This document shows positions 1 through 32,100 of a stretch of 64,000 nucleotides of DNA, in pieces. Location of the stretch: NCBI RefSeq assembly GCF_000003815.2, contig NC_049989.1, forward strand, positions 10,433,382 through 10,497,381. Reading direction: 5' to 3'. The DNA comes from Branchiostoma floridae (Eukaryota; Chordata; Leptocardii; Amphioxiformes; Branchiostomatidae). A program made the position numbers and the translations under genes. The notes under the pieces were generated by a model. It saw only the letters and a list, made by a program, of their open reading frames with translations, did not search any database and was not told where the DNA came from. Positions within the stretch are counted from its first letter, which is position 1. Each line of letters starts with the position of its first letter.

Positions 1-100
1 CACCAGTTTAGTGTTAATTAGTTACTCTGCATCTGAAAGAACCGACTTAATGGGCGTTGACCTCGCTAGAAATCTACTTCATGTGATTTAGAGACGAGCC

Positions 101-126
101 CCCCCCCCCCCCACACACACACACAC
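101..126. repeat. poly-C / (AC)n microsatellite
   Basis: An uninterrupted C run passes directly into AC dinucleotides. The same C-run plus AC design recurs near 52507-52545, so it may mark the edge of a dispersed repeat. Confidence 0.85.
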
Positions 127-2700
127 CAAGAAACTTGGCCAAGACACTCTAGTTTAAATGCTAGACTTGGCAGTGCGTTACTCAACCAATCAACCCCACA
201 GCACGCCAGTAATTTGTTATGGTAAAAGTTACGGCCACGCTTTCACATGTACTCTCTTGTCCCGTGTATCATCGTAAAACAAGACATCACATAGCATTAT
301 CTTCTACACGAGAGTCGTCCATGGAATTTCCGTATTGGATTATGTGCGACGTCGCGTATTAGCTTCCTTTGACTCGATGCCAAAGTCGCTTCAAGATCAT
401 TCAGCACCAAGGACAGGGTCTATTATCATTGAGAGGAAGTCTGGCCGAGAGTTTGGCGCTAATTATTTCTCCTAGTTTAGCTTTAGTTAGTTTGTCTAAG
501 TGATTGATAGCTCTACTGAGCGATAAAAACAAGTGTGGTCCTTTTACATTAAAGTTAGAAGTTGATTTAGGAGTTTGCGGCGCGTTTTTATGTTTCCACC
601 GTATAAAGAAACATATTGTTTTTGCTGGTGTGTTCTTCTTCTGTTAGGAACCAATCAGAGGTCAGAACTGCAATGACATCATCACTGTCAAGAACAGTAG
701 ATACAGGGTAGACAGAGAGCAAGAAGATGTAGGGTGGCCTTTTCTTTCTTTCTCGCAAAAAGTACTATAGGGCGAACTTACTGGTATAGTATTTTGTGCG
801 AGTGGCTTGATAAAAGGCTGAAGGGGAAATATTCGGCGTTTTCCTGAAAATGCTGCCTGTCTAGTTTTTAGATATGTTCTGATAATGTGTGCAAGGGATA
901 CGTGTTGTGCCTGTATCTGGACCTGTACATGTTTAGCCGTATCAAAATCATAGTGATGTTCACGTACGTACATTCGGTCAAAGTAATTTTAAATTGATGC
1001 TAATTTCAAGGACATTAGAATACAGCAAAGACTTAAAACTTTCAACAGTCCTCTTTACTGGAGTACCAGACAAACTGTGATATAAAAATTGTACTGTACT
1101 TGCAGATCTTTTTCCAGGTGCGAATTTTTATGTATATAGTGAGGAATTTAAAGGTACGGTCGACTACGTAACCTCCAGGTAACAATAAAACAACAATATC
1201 TGAGCAGAAGATTGAAGACTAGGATAACATTACACAATATATATACAGCCCCGTTCTTTCTAGAATATGATGCATTGTACTTGTGTGCTTATCATACAGT
1301 CTCAAATTTCTACGGAAAAGATCTTTTAAGTCGGCGACAAGGAAAGGGGCACATGTTCTCATCAATCATGCATTGATGACTTCTGAAGACCCTGAAAAAA
1401 GAAGGTATAACGTGTATTGTTCCTGCATTTCCGCTTCCAATGTACAATTCTGTGCCGATGGATATGTGTTTCTATTGTGATGCGATGTAAGAGTTTACTT
1501 CTCTTACGCACCTCTTTTTACGTAACAGATACAGCCACAAGATACAATACTCCGTCTAAACCGCGTTTACGTCAAGGGGCGTCCTAAAAACCATGGGCTT
1601 AAGTGTTCTCGTAAGGTAACACGCAATCTTTTGGGGATCAAAACTCTACAAATGACACGTATCAAGTATCAATGGATTGCTTTTGAATAGTGTATTTTTC
1701 CGCTAGAACATATTCTGGAATATGACGGGGAGAGACATAGAATTTCTGATACCTGTGACCCCTCCTGCAAAAGTGGTGTGTTCCTGACGTCCCCATATAT
1801 CTGTAGGCGCAACGGATAACACTTTTAACAGTTTTGTCTGAATTGAATTTAGATAACGTTATGACTGCTGCACCTTGTAGATACATATTTAAAAATTGCA
1901 GAGTTAAGTACACTTTAGAGATAAGGAAGTATTCATGTATGTAGATAGTATTGGCTAAGTCATGGAGCCAAAAGGTCTCACGGGAACATATTAGCAAATT
2001 TGTGAATGCACTTCGTTTGAGACTTTTATTGTTATGTATCCATTTTAACTTTCAAAAATGCAAGGCTAGTATTAGCTGGTGCAAAAATGATTCCGTCCTT
2101 GTTTTTAACATTATGAACGTACAATATAACAATTCATGTCAAATGTTGTTTATTTTCAATGAAAGATTAGGTAGTTATAATACCATGTAGGTTAGAAACA
2201 TATTTTTTTCTTCTTCTAAGAGCATCTTTTTCTTTAGAAAAGTATCTTTTTCTTTAGTTCAAAGTATTTAAGAAAACACCTTACAGTGCTTCTTTTTTTT
2301 TAGAAAGATACCACTCTATGTAAACCGTCCTGCTATTTGTAAGTCAATTTCTGGCATTTGTAAGTCAATTTCTAGTTTCGAATTCGTTTAGACTTTTGGT
2401 AATTACATTGCAAATACAGGCTTTACGCCGCGCCAAGTGGCAGACCTAATAGGCCCCATACATAGGCATGCGATCATTTCCTTAAAATTTCCATAAGATC
2501 CTAGGCTAAAGGACTCGTGTAGGATTATCTAGGCTTAGGCTGGAATTAAGTGTAGTCGTCCCTTGGACATTACTTTAAGTTAAGTGTTCGTCTTTGCATA
2601 ACGACGGTTACGTTGGTTTCGAGCCACGCAAGCAGCCACCTTGGTGCAAGTCTAGCTTGTACTTATGGAAATCCATGCGAAAGCATATACATGTATTACA

Positions 2701-3010
2701 CTGCCCTAACTATACTCAACAGCGAGCTACCCTCTTCAACAGTTTGAAAAGACTAAGTAATTTTTTCTACGGAAATACATAAGCTGTATGATGACACTTG
2801 AGTACAGATGCTTCGAATAGGTCTTCTTTTCCGTTTGGGGCCAAAATTACGAAAACAATGCCCTAACAATACTCAATAGCGAGCTACCTCCTTCAACAAT
2901 TTAAGACTGGTAGTTATCTTTTTACGGACATAGATAATCTATCTAATGATGCTTGTGTACAGTTGCTTCAAAAAGGGTCTCCGTTTCTGTCTACGGTCCA
3001 AAAGTCCCAA
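2701..3010. repeat. Diverged tandem duplication, ~160 bp unit
   Basis: The segment starting near 2702 (key words GCCCTAAC, ATACTCAA, GCGAGCTACC, CTTCAACA) is repeated starting near 2861 with scattered substitutions. Both copies end in a GTCT..CCGTTT..GG..CCAAAA stretch. No coding potential is seen. Confidence 0.7.
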
Positions 3011-3204
3011 ATACTAATTTATGTCCAAACCTCTTAACAGCGTCCAGTTAGAATGGCCACATTTCTAATCCGAGACCGGGTCGAGCAGTTTAGGGGAAAG
3101 AAAAGTACAATATGAAACAAAACACTCAGAACATTGCTCAAGAGCATAATGTTTGAATATTTATGGGTATACAATTTACTTTTCCGTTTCCACAAACAGC
3201 TACC

Positions 3205-3345
3205 TGATACCGCGGGGATGCCCCTTGGGTTACAGCGTCTATTTGTCTCCGGGCCCCGGGTTTGTTTTAACTCCGAGTTAAAAAAAATCCGGGGCCCCGA
3301 CCGGGACCAAATATAAGCGCAAGGTGTGTCATGGGGCCACGTATT
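3205..3345. repeat. Short GC-rich fold-back element
   Basis: The centre is an inverted pair: CCGGGCCCCGG near 3252 faces CCGGGGCCCCG near 3290 across a loop containing TTTTAACTC/GAGTTAAAA. Outer arms match less well. A related GC-rich end occurs near 46155-46230 (GTGGCCCCGTG..ACACCTTGCG), suggesting a small non-autonomous DNA element family. Confidence 0.55.
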
Positions 3346-3833
3346 GGGCGCGCCCGAAAATGCAAAAACATCCAATTTTCCCTTTCGTTTTACAAAGCGT
3401 TCAACAAATCTCATTTTAAAAAAACACAGATAATTTTATGATAATTTTATGTGTTTTGTTGACCTTTGAGTCATACTTTTACATTTTCATTATATTCCAA
3501 TCATGAGTTACACAAATCCATTGTAACGTTAAAACGATGTCGAAACGCGATCGCCGTCTGGTGGAATAGGAGCAGGCACAAACGACCTACGACAGATTTG
3601 ACCTCGCCGGTAGTGATCGTTTGAAATAATCTCTCCAATTTAAGGACATGGCTTTATCATGAAGAATGAAGAATGGGCGAAATGTAAGACCTCCTAAACC
3701 ACGTCGTGCTGAGTAATTGCTACCAAAGGCTTAGGCTGGATGATGGTAATGATATAAGAAAAAAAGTCCTGTGTACCTATTGACCTATTTTAGCCAAGAC
3801 TTAAGAATTCCTTTTTTTTCTCTTCCACAAACT

Positions 3834-4028
3834 ACTGTAAATACATTTAAATTCGCAGAGATTTAATGTCGCGGTATCAGGAAAAAGGACTATTTGCGGC
3901 GGGTTTAAGTTCGTGGTAGTACCATGCACTGTAGTCTCTTACCGCCATGGAAACATGTTCGCGGTGGTTTTAAGTTCGCGGTGAAGTGTCCGCCGCAAAA
4001 AAACGCGAACATTTCTGCATTTACAGTA
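3834..4028. mobile_element. MITE with TACTGTAAAT termini
   Basis: The ends are inverted repeats: TACTGTAAATACATT on the left and AATGCAGAAATG..-type sequence reading back to TACTGTAAATGCA on the right. Between them are repeated words of the form TTCGCGGTGG and TTTAAGTTCG. About 195 bp with no coding capacity, typical of a non-autonomous DNA transposon. A decayed relative lies near 8650-8815. Confidence 0.7.
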
Positions 4029-6940
4029 CTTTGTGGCCTGTGAAACAGGGGAAGGGGAGCAATTGAGGATTACGCAGGCTATAGGTTGTCACAAAGCTAA
4101 TTAAAAACCCGATAGATAAGTTCGTTGAGTTTTGCTATTTTCAAACTTCGGAGTGGCAATCTCATTTCTTTTCTTCTTCAAAAAATGCCAAAAGTGAATA
4201 CTAAATTTATGATTTCACTGCGTACCTTTGTGTCTCCAAGCAGATCCTTGGTGGCAGATAGGTAGTATTTACGTTACGAAGTACCGAAATGTAATCTCTA
4301 CTGGCCAAAATGATCCCCACTTACGGTGTCAAATGAAGATTGCGTTGGTACATGAATGATGCTTGCCTTCCACCGATAATCTGCTTGGAGATTATCTGAA
4401 CAAATTATTTCAACATGACTTCATAGATCAATTGAATGATTGTGCGTCTTTTAGATATTTTAGATAAAGGAAAGCTCTCTTCTTGTACTATTTCTTCACG
4501 GTATTTCTAAGAACAGAAGGTGAGAAGGGCAAGAATATCGAGCGAGACTAAAAGGCTGTCGGTACGTTCCAGGTACTATAATTGAAAAACTTGTTACACC
4601 TTACTCAAGACAAGATAAGTGCATTCCCACACAACTACATAACTTGTCGAAATCGCCTCTTTCTTCAAGAAATCGATGCTTTGTGTCTAGAAGTATCTTT
4701 ACTGGTCGCCAATACTGACATGTACAATCATGCTTTTCGAATTTCTACTCACAACCTACACCCGGGCATAATTTTGCCTAAAAAAAACTTAAAATAGGTA
4801 TTCATGGTACCCGTACATGAGGTTTTGTTTACGATGTATCTGGATGTTTTTTTTTCTTCTGTTTTTGGTAGCTATTGAAATACAAAAGAGTGGCAGGAGG
4901 AGAGTGAAAATTTGGTGTCACTTGTGGGAGATTATATGTTAATATTTGGTAAATAACTGACCGTTATCTATAACGGTTACTATTCAAAAGACTTTCCGTA
5001 ATGAATTTTTGTGTCGTACATTGTAACTTCCTATTCTTTTACAAATCCAATGCAAATTTGTACTTAAATTGAATATAACATTGGACTATTCTGACGGCTC
5101 ATGTTTCCGCGGGGTTACGTGCGGTCACTCGTTCGTCCGACTCGATTTTGCGGCTACATGGGTCCGTTTAGATGTATTTTTATCGTACTTAGCCAAGCGA
5201 CAGTTGTCGATGTTTATATACGCATTATAATGATGTTAATGACTCGCCAATAACAGGCTTGAGATCTTGAAAAAGTCATCAGAGGCGGCAGAACTAATCC
5301 TCTATCAGATATGATAAACATTCAACGTCATGGGTCATTGGAAAATACAACTATTTTACAGGGAGGTATTGTTTTTCTGTCTGTCTGTGCTTTTGCAGTT
5401 ATAATGATCACCAGGTGCATTTTGCCAGCCAGTAGGTACCCCAAATTATGCATTTATTTTATATACCAGTCACCTTCACCGTAGAGTTGTAGGAAATGGC
5501 AAATGGACACATGTCCACAATAAATGAACTCCTTGAACTCTTGTTTTATAATTTAGTTCCTTGCATACTTTAACCCACGCAAAGTCTAAAAAAGGTAGAA
5601 TAATAGCAAAACGAAGACGTAAAAATATAGAAATAATCTGATAGCTTCAATCATCATGAACTAGATGTCTCTTCCCTGCCTACATGTCTTTTACGCGTCT
5701 AGTGTTGGAGTCTATATATTATACACTTTGGATATGTATCTACTTGTCTGGTACACGTACATTGGCATGCTTACCTGCTCCAGTGCACAGGGGACTATAA
5801 AGCTCCCATTTCCTGTATCGCTACCGGCGATTGCTCCAATTAACTGTGAACAGAGCGAAGTTCTCGCCGAGTGGGGGGGATAAAGTGCTTCAATCTCGCG
5901 ACCGTTCTACCAAACTAAGACAAAATGACGTCAACCAAGGTTAAGAGTGCTTCTTGCATAATGCAAACTGCTGAGCTTCGGGCTTCGCTTCAAGAGAACG
6001 TGGTTTGATCTAAGTTAATGCCCTGGCGTAAGACAGGAACTATCGGATGAAGACTGCGCGAAGACTTAAAGACAATTTGACCTGGTGTCATTGCTTCTTG
6101 AGATGTAGTTTTAAGTACTTTAGCAGGTAAGCCACGCACACACATTGCGTAAATATGTATGAAAAGCTTCTGAAGTGATTTTACTACCTAGGATTTTTAC
6201 CCAACGCATTTTAGGAATTTCAACACGTTTGTAAGAGATCAAATTGGTCCAGAGAGTGTACTTCAAAGCGTGAGGTTGAAATGCTCACAGATTCAGATAA
6301 CGTTTGTAACGAAGGGATATCATATCTGCAAGTTAATTTTCGCACGTCTTGGCGGTAAGGGGCTTCGCTGCGAGAGCTTTTAGAGTAATTGGGGTTCGTC
6401 ACTGTGTGCTCTGGAACTGAAACGTCAACGGATCGCAACGATTTGACAAATTACAACCCTCTCCGATGGCTGTGATGATAATAACGGTTTTTGCTTGTAT
6501 GTAATCACTACTCCTACACTCAGCTACGGTGTTTACTGAGCTCAAGTTCATAACACGCTAACGTCATCGACTTGGGCGCCATTTTTTGGTACCCACCTCC
6601 GGCTTTTGATGGATTGTTTTTATCACCAAGCTGACATTCTCTGACCCGAGGAAAATTTTTGCCCGTTCTTCGTGTATAAATCATTGATGTAGGAAACCCT
6701 CGTCTAGAAGCTGCATGTGAGGAACGTGTTATAGATGAATACACAGCGCTGTGATTTATTTGTCTGTGAAGGAAGGTACTGCACTGTGGAGAGATATCCT
6801 TTAATGTTGTATGTAACCGTCTACTCGTGATAATGGATGTATTCGGGGTCTCTTGTTGCTGATGCCACGATATACTTTCAATGGACTGGTACGTATTGCA
6901 GAGAACAAAAAGGTTATTCAATTTTGTGTTGTGTTTTTTC
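4029..6940. other. Intergenic; one dispersed-repeat copy
   Basis: No gene recognised. The stretch from about 4836 to 5420 resembles the repeat seen at 6945-7300 and 13150-13410: shared words are GAGTGGCAGGA near the left end, and TCAGATATGA, TCATGGG and GGGAGGTATTGTTTTT towards the right. Open frames around 5665-5883 and 6220-6942 have no domain signature. Confidence 0.5.
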
Positions 6941-6944
6941 AATG

Positions 6945-7300
6945 TGTCTGGATGTATTGTGTTCTGTGTGTGTGTGTTCGTAGTTACTTGAATGCAGTGT
7001 CAGTAGAGTGGCAGGAAGTGAGTGAGTGAGTGAGTGAGTGAGTGAGTGAGTGAGTGAGTGAGTGAGTGAGTGAGTGAGTGAGAAGATTGTGTCACCGCTA
7101 AGGTCTGAAAGTGTTAGTGGCAGGAGGTAGAGTTCAAATGTTTTGAACTAGCTATTAATAAGACGTGACAGACGTTCCAGGTCATGGGGTCAATGGAAGT
7201 GGAAGAGGCTACTAATTTACGGGGAGCTATAATTTTTGATATGTTTGTCTTGTTTTTGCAGTTACATATTTTCCTTATGCTGGACATGTGGCGGGTCCAG
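6945..7300. repeat. Dispersed repeat carrying a (GAGT)n array
   Basis: A copy of the family also seen near 4836-5420, 13150-13410 and, inverted, 18925-19100. The key right-hand block CCAGGTCATGGGGTCAATGG is nearly identical to that at 13318-13337. In this copy the AGTGAG word of the family has expanded to a (GAGT)n tetranucleotide array at 7017-7082. Confidence 0.75.
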
Positions 7301-10300
7301 CAGCGTTCTTAAAATATGTATTTTCACGTCATTGATGAATAAATGATCTTTACTGTGTACTAAGAAAGTTGCTCATGATGCCGATTTACAACATATTGGT
7401 AACTTATCACAATAGCAGACAAAACGATGAAAAACTATTAAGATTATATCGTTTTTGGGCTGTAGATGACTTTTTTCCATGTCGTTAAAAATAACGGATA
7501 TAAGTTACCCCACGGATAATGGTGAACTAGCGCTATATAGTTTCACAGTATATTTTGTGACTTAAGTTGAAATGGTTTTTGAGGACGTTTCCTAAACTCG
7601 GAGAGGTTGTGGTAACGTTAACTTGACCAACAGAAGTCGCGGAATTCGTTGGAAATCTCAGAATACTTTCCACGTTCAAGTCTGTCCGTGATGTGAAAAT
7701 GACCTTTGTGTCCTGACCTTATGGCGTCATGTCCGTCCATACCTATACCTGACTCCCTCAGGTGCACGTCAACACGGGGTAACCCGATACCCCCACCGTC
7801 CTGTCCAGTCACGCTATGGAGGCGACCTTCTATTCATATGCTAATGAGACCGATAACGGGGCATGTAAGACAGGTGTCGGCCGCCATGTACGGCTCTACT
7901 ACAGCAGTCTAAAACCCTGTCTCCCTCTCTCTCGCTCAAAGATTGATTCGCTCCACGTCTCGACGTCCAATCCCCCCAAATGACTAGGTAAGACTGGGCC
8001 GTCACTTCTGCGAAAACGGGCCATTAATATTGTCCTCCCGTACGTCGGTGCCGTCGCTATTTTCTGCCTTCGTTTTCTGTGTGTTTTCTGTAGTGGCTTG
8101 GGCTAGGCTTTGCGGTTGGCTGGCGCTATTGTTACAAGTAGCTATGTGTGTTGTAACGAGTGAATGTAACATTGCTAAGGCGCCTTACTAAATCGTATAC
8201 TGACCCGTTGTTTTGTATCCCAAACGGGAGAAGTAATGTTACATTTTGTCATAACGTTTACCTGATATATTTCTCAGATTGTAGAGTTTGGGTGCTAGAA
8301 AGCCGCTGGGATAGTAGTAAACCACCTTACCACCATGAGACCTGCGTAGCCGAAAAGCCGGTAACATATGCTCCATGTGCGTCACCTTACCCAACCTCTA
8401 CTGATGTATAGGAAGACTGGGCAAACGTGCATATACAGAGCACAGCTAGAGATGGTCATGGGTGTAGCGTTGGCTTTTAAAGGCCATTCTGATGGTCGGC
8501 GTTATCTTTGAAAATCCTGCTAGTCCACTAACCGTTACGTTATGCATGGCTATATGGGCTCTAGTAGCCTCTTTTTCTAGTACGTATCCTTCAACGTATG
8601 GATTCGCCGTGTCGTGATATCGAAGTCAGTATACATCGGTGTAATGTAAGATGGGAAAGTGAGGATTTAATTCCGCGAGAAAATGTAGTGTTCGCGGAGG
8701 TTATGAGCCTGGCATGTAGGATTTCTTTACTGTTAAAGGGGAAATATTGACAGTGAGAAGGTCAAGGTGAAAACCACGTACATAAAACCTTTGCGAATAT
8801 TTCCTCCTTTACGGTATGCTTATGTGGATTGAAAGTAGTATTTTTCACCGGTTTATGTTTTTTTTTTCATTTCATTTCCAGCTATATCTTAGTAAGTAGT
8901 TCCACTGTCTTGTTATAAAAAGATCGTCTCAGGAAACGTTGAAAAACATGTCGTACGACCAAATAGTTGCACGACGTATACAACTAGACCTTTTTTTCTA
9001 AATTAAAAAGATTGTCTGTCTGTCTCCCTCTCTTTAGATGATTATATGTATATAATTGAATATTGTATACATAACCTTATGTTGCATTTGCACTCGGGAG
9101 AACATAATAGATACACAATCCCCTATTTTGAAAAAAAAGCTGGGTGATTTCAGCAAATTTTAAAAAGCAAGGTATAACGTTGCATACTACAAACTCAACT
9201 TCAGAGGAACATATGATGGACGTTCAAGTAGGTAATTTCGTTTCGTTTCGTTTATTCAGAAAAGAATCAGCATCGCAGTTTGTAAGAACAAACTGAATAT
9301 CACTGATTTTGTACAAATTTTCAACATGTCGACTACAAAATATATGTATATACATCCATTAAACAAATTACAGTACATGATACAGAAACGCCTATACAAA
9401 GTTGTACATTATACTTCACAAGGAACACCGGAGTCAAGGACAGGAACGTCCTACGCAGAGTATCAAGCCTCGTTGTACAGGCGTATAGCCTGGTACAAGA
9501 ACGACCTTCTCAGTCTCTGTGTCCGGGCAGCTGGCACAGTAAGTTCATTGCCGTTTCTAAGAGTCCTCCCAGTGACTGTAGTTCTGGCCGGCGGCACCAG
9601 GTCATGGAGGGGGTGACCCTCGTCCAGCATGCCGTCATAGGGCATCACTACGAGAAAAGCGTTACGCAAATACACTCAATTTCACAAGACTGATGGCGTC
9701 ATTCCAATTATATTGCATCCGTGTAACGAGTATTTTTGACAGAGAGAAATGCCTTTCAGACGATAATGTAGAGGATAACCACGTCTTGGCACGAATCGCT
9801 GTACACGAACATGACGCTGACGTTACGTTGCCCTGCGAATGTGGGTCTGTCCAGTTGGTCCCCCTGTGGTTTAGAAGGGTCAAAATGTTATAATAATTCT
9901 TCTGAAAGGGGAAACTTCAACTAATCTATTACCTGACTTTAAATATCAAACTGTCAACTGCAGCTGATCTATTATCTGACCTAAAATATCAAATTATTTA
10001 TCCATTTCTATCTTTTCTATCTATGCCATATGTTTATGGCTATCTTGATTTGATTATATGGATGACATCCCATGGGACCCCAAAACCTAATGCGCGCGTG
10101 CGAATATTAAAAAAAAAATGTTTGGCCAAAAAAGCTACCTTCATTATGAAATCTATGTGGTCAGGATGGTTCAATTAATGAACAAATCACACAGCGTATG
10201 GTATACTGAACAATAGAATTCTAATTTGTTTCTTCACTTCTTTGACCTTGAAATTGACATTCTATGACATTAGTATTTGTTTTCCAAAATAACATTTTTC

Positions 10301-11160
10301 AACCTAACGTTATGGAATATATTTTCTCATTTTGCGTATTGTACTTTGTAAGGTTTACAGTATGGTTGAGACCTTTTTTGATACGAATCAACCGATGCCA
10401 TCCATATAATCAAATCAAAATGGCCTCAACTCTCATCAAAAGTAATGCGCGATACTTCTGTACGTCCATGATTGGTAGGTACACGAAATTGTGTCACCGA
10501 CCCTACGTACTGGTCACTTTTCTTCTTCAAAAAGAGAAAGTAATATCGATATTTTATGGTTGCTGACGTCAATCAAGTGGTGGACCGCAAAGAAATATTC
10601 TCAGCTGTGCCAAAATTAGCGATTACATGTCAATCACCATGTAAAAAATGACAATGTGTTGCATAAAAGAAAACCTGCGTATGCAAAATAATCTTTAAAT
10701 GCCCAGAAAAATATTGACAACTTAAACGATTCAGAAAAAAAGTACACACAGCTGTAGCCCGCATAGTTTAAGAACTACTGTAAGCTCCTATTCCATATTT
10801 TGGTCTGTCTTTTTGTTGTGTTATGGTAGAATTGAGCTATAGATGTGGCGTTTTCTGAAAGTTGGGAAATGGTGTCCCATATCGTAGACGTGATGCTATA
10901 CTTACTTGCGTCCGTCTCGGTTGATAATACCGTCGTTGATTTATTGTATGACGTATGTTAAAGGTTCTTATTAACGAATGCAATACTCTCTGAAGAAGAA
11001 ATGAAATAAAATATTGACATAATACAGAATGTAAGGAAATGAGATACTGTGACAGTGTAATGCACAAGGTTAAGAAAATTACCTAAAGGAGATGGCAGTT
11101 TTTTTAGAGAAGTACATTGAGAAGTCGGGACGATCCCCGTAGCGTGTTATAGAGGGGGAG
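7301..11160. other. Intergenic; fold-back repeats only
   Basis: No gene recognised. A fold-back element spans about 10036-10425: GATTTGATTATATGGATGAC on the left faces its reverse complement near 10395-10420. A decayed copy of the MITE at 3834-4028 lies near 8650-8815. A short TTTCG repeat occurs at 9236-9255. The remaining open frames lack motifs and supporting splice sites. Confidence 0.55.
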
Positions 11161-11173
11161 GTCATGCGTGTCG

Positions 11174-11181
11174 TATATATA
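11174..11181 (+). promoter_or_regulatory. TATA-like box of the sulfotransferase gene
   Basis: TATATATA lies about 240 bp upstream of the inferred start codon, on the edge of a region richer in G+C than its surroundings. If used, transcription would start around 11205, giving a 5' leader of about 215 nt. Inference from position and sequence only. Confidence 0.4.
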
Positions 11182-11372
11182 CAATCTGTTGGGGGATGAC
11201 ACCGGCCCATGCGCCTCAGGCCATCCGTACTATACTACCGTGCGTCAGATGGCGAGAGAAAACCCATCCGGCCCGGGGTATAATTCACTCACCTCCCTAC
11301 CGCTTGTGCCAAACCATCTCATTCGTATTCCTACGTTTTCTCTCTCCCTCCTCTCTCTCTCGTAGGTCGCAC

Positions 11373-11422
11373 ATGAGGTAGATGCCAAGCAGGGTCGCAG
11401 CTAGGCGGAGGAGCGAGCGACC

Positions 11423-11438
<16 letters not shown>
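11373..11438 (+). promoter_or_regulatory. Upstream AUGs in the 5' leader
   Basis: Two AUGs precede the main start. The first (11373) encodes Met-Arg-stop. The second (11382) opens an 18-codon frame that overlaps the main start in another frame and stops at 11438. Both have weak contexts (pyrimidine at -3), while the main AUG at 11423 has ACCATGG, so leaky scanning would be expected. Another leader frame opens near 11250 and stops at 11365, in frame with the main coding sequence, so the main frame cannot extend upstream. Confidence 0.45.
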
Positions 11439-30657
<19,219 letters not shown>

Positions 30658-30684
30658 GGTCAATACGATTCAACAACCAGAGAA

Positions 30685-30797
30685 GTAGCCTGATTAAAAT
30701 TGCGCTCCTAGCGGCCGGCACTACAATTGCCGCCGCCCTAGGACGGGGAGGGGGTCATTAACCCCAGCCAGCGAGAGATTGTGTAAACACAGGCTAC
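30685..30797. mobile_element. Small MITE in the sulfotransferase 3' UTR
   Basis: Starts GTAGCCTGATTAAAAT and ends ACACAGGCTAC (inverted termini). The interior has GCGCTCCTAGCGGC and CAGCGAGAGATTGTGTAA. A second copy at 31970-32100 shares all of these words. Confidence 0.75.
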
Positions 30798-31878
30798 CAG
30801 GGAAGACGCTACAAAAATAATCAACCATCGCGATGAAAGGTTTTGACGTATAGAAGGATTTTCAGAGAAAATCCACGGGACCATTCCTGGAAAGAAATAT
30901 TTTATCGAAAGAATCGCTGACGAAAATGTCTAGGCTGGCAGGTTCCAGTATTTGTGTTCAATAAACGTTTTGAAAAGGACCTTTAAATCTAAAAATTTGG
31001 AAACGTTGTTCTGTTTATTGCTAATTTGTGGTATATTTTACGACTCAAATGATCTACGTTATACCTCTAAACATTGCAGTTTTGCAAATGTTATCTATTT
31101 ATTCAATTTTGAATATGCTTGCTATGATACTTTGTTTGTTAGCTGATTCGGTTCTTAAACCGTCCAAATTCCATTTATTTGTGTTTGTTGCTTCTGAGAG
31201 AAAAAGAATTCTTTTGCGGATTTGTTTTAAAGCGGTATAGAGTGGTATTCTTCAGTTGATAGATCCTATTCATATCATAGATATGTTAATAGATCATGAA
31301 ATGAAATTGTTACATAGTTATTAAAGGACGTGTGTCGGAGGAAAAAAAGCCGAAAAGGATGTCTCCGAGTCAACATGTTGGTGAATCCCGTGGCTATCAT
31401 GCCTAAAACATAGTCAGGATTTTCTGATACTTGTTGTTTTCACATTGAAAAGTCGACACAGTGATTGAATTCTATGTACACGTTCGTACTTGACACGTTT
31501 TATGTGTATAACTTTCAAAACTTTGCACTGTTGTGTGAATTGAGAATAGCAAGCCTTTTGATGCAATCAAAATTCATTATTTTGTGCTACAAATCGACTC
31601 GAAGCAATCAAGATGTCGTTTCTAAACGTGTGCCTTATCCCTGACCAGATTATTTATGAAAAAGCAAGTGCAATTTTTGTGTACATAGCTATTTTCCAGG
31701 GCGCAGACTGGTCACGCTATGATGAGTGTTAAGGAACCTATATATTTGTGTCAACTTGTGTGGAGGTGTACGCACCATGCTTTGTTTGTTGTAGTTATTG
31801 TCATGTCACTGCAGGTTCAGCTGTAAATTATAAATCAATATTTGTCCAGTTGTATCAAATTGCCCGAATGTCCACGTG

Positions 31879-31884
31879 AATAAA
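31879..31884 (+). terminator. Polyadenylation signal AATAAA (sulfotransferase)
   Basis: AATAAA followed within about 30 bp by a GT-rich stretch (TGTGTCTCGT). An earlier AATAAA occurs at 30960-30965. Use of the later one gives a 3' UTR of about 1.25 kb that includes the MITE at 30685-30797. Which is used cannot be told from sequence. Confidence 0.5.
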
Positions 31885-31969
31885 GCAAGTATATTTCTGG
31901 TCAACACTGTGTCTCGTATCTGGCATTATGTAACTGGTTTCTCTTGTATTCATGAATAGAAAGCCTGAC

Positions 31970-32100
31970 TAAAATCGCGCTCCTAGCGGCTGGCCCTACA
32001 GTTGCCGCTACCTAGCTGTGGAGGTGGGGGGTGGTGGGGTCATCATTAACCCTATTACATTAACCCCACCCAGCGAGAGATAGTGCAAACACAGGCTACT
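31970..32100. mobile_element. Second copy of the 3'-UTR MITE
   Basis: AAGCCTGACTAAAATCGCGC at the left and CACAGGCTACT at the right, with GCTCCTAGCGGCTGG and CAGCGAGAGATAGTG inside, matching 30685-30797. Slightly longer by a GTGGGG-rich insertion. Confidence 0.75.

Larger units (their letters stand above)
1..3200. other. Intergenic, no gene recognised
   Basis: Only short unsupported open frames occur here, with no recognisable protein motif and no paired splice sites. The visible structure is a C-run followed by an AC microsatellite near 101-125, T-rich tracts near 2205-2310, and a diverged direct duplication near 2701-3010. Confidence 0.6.
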
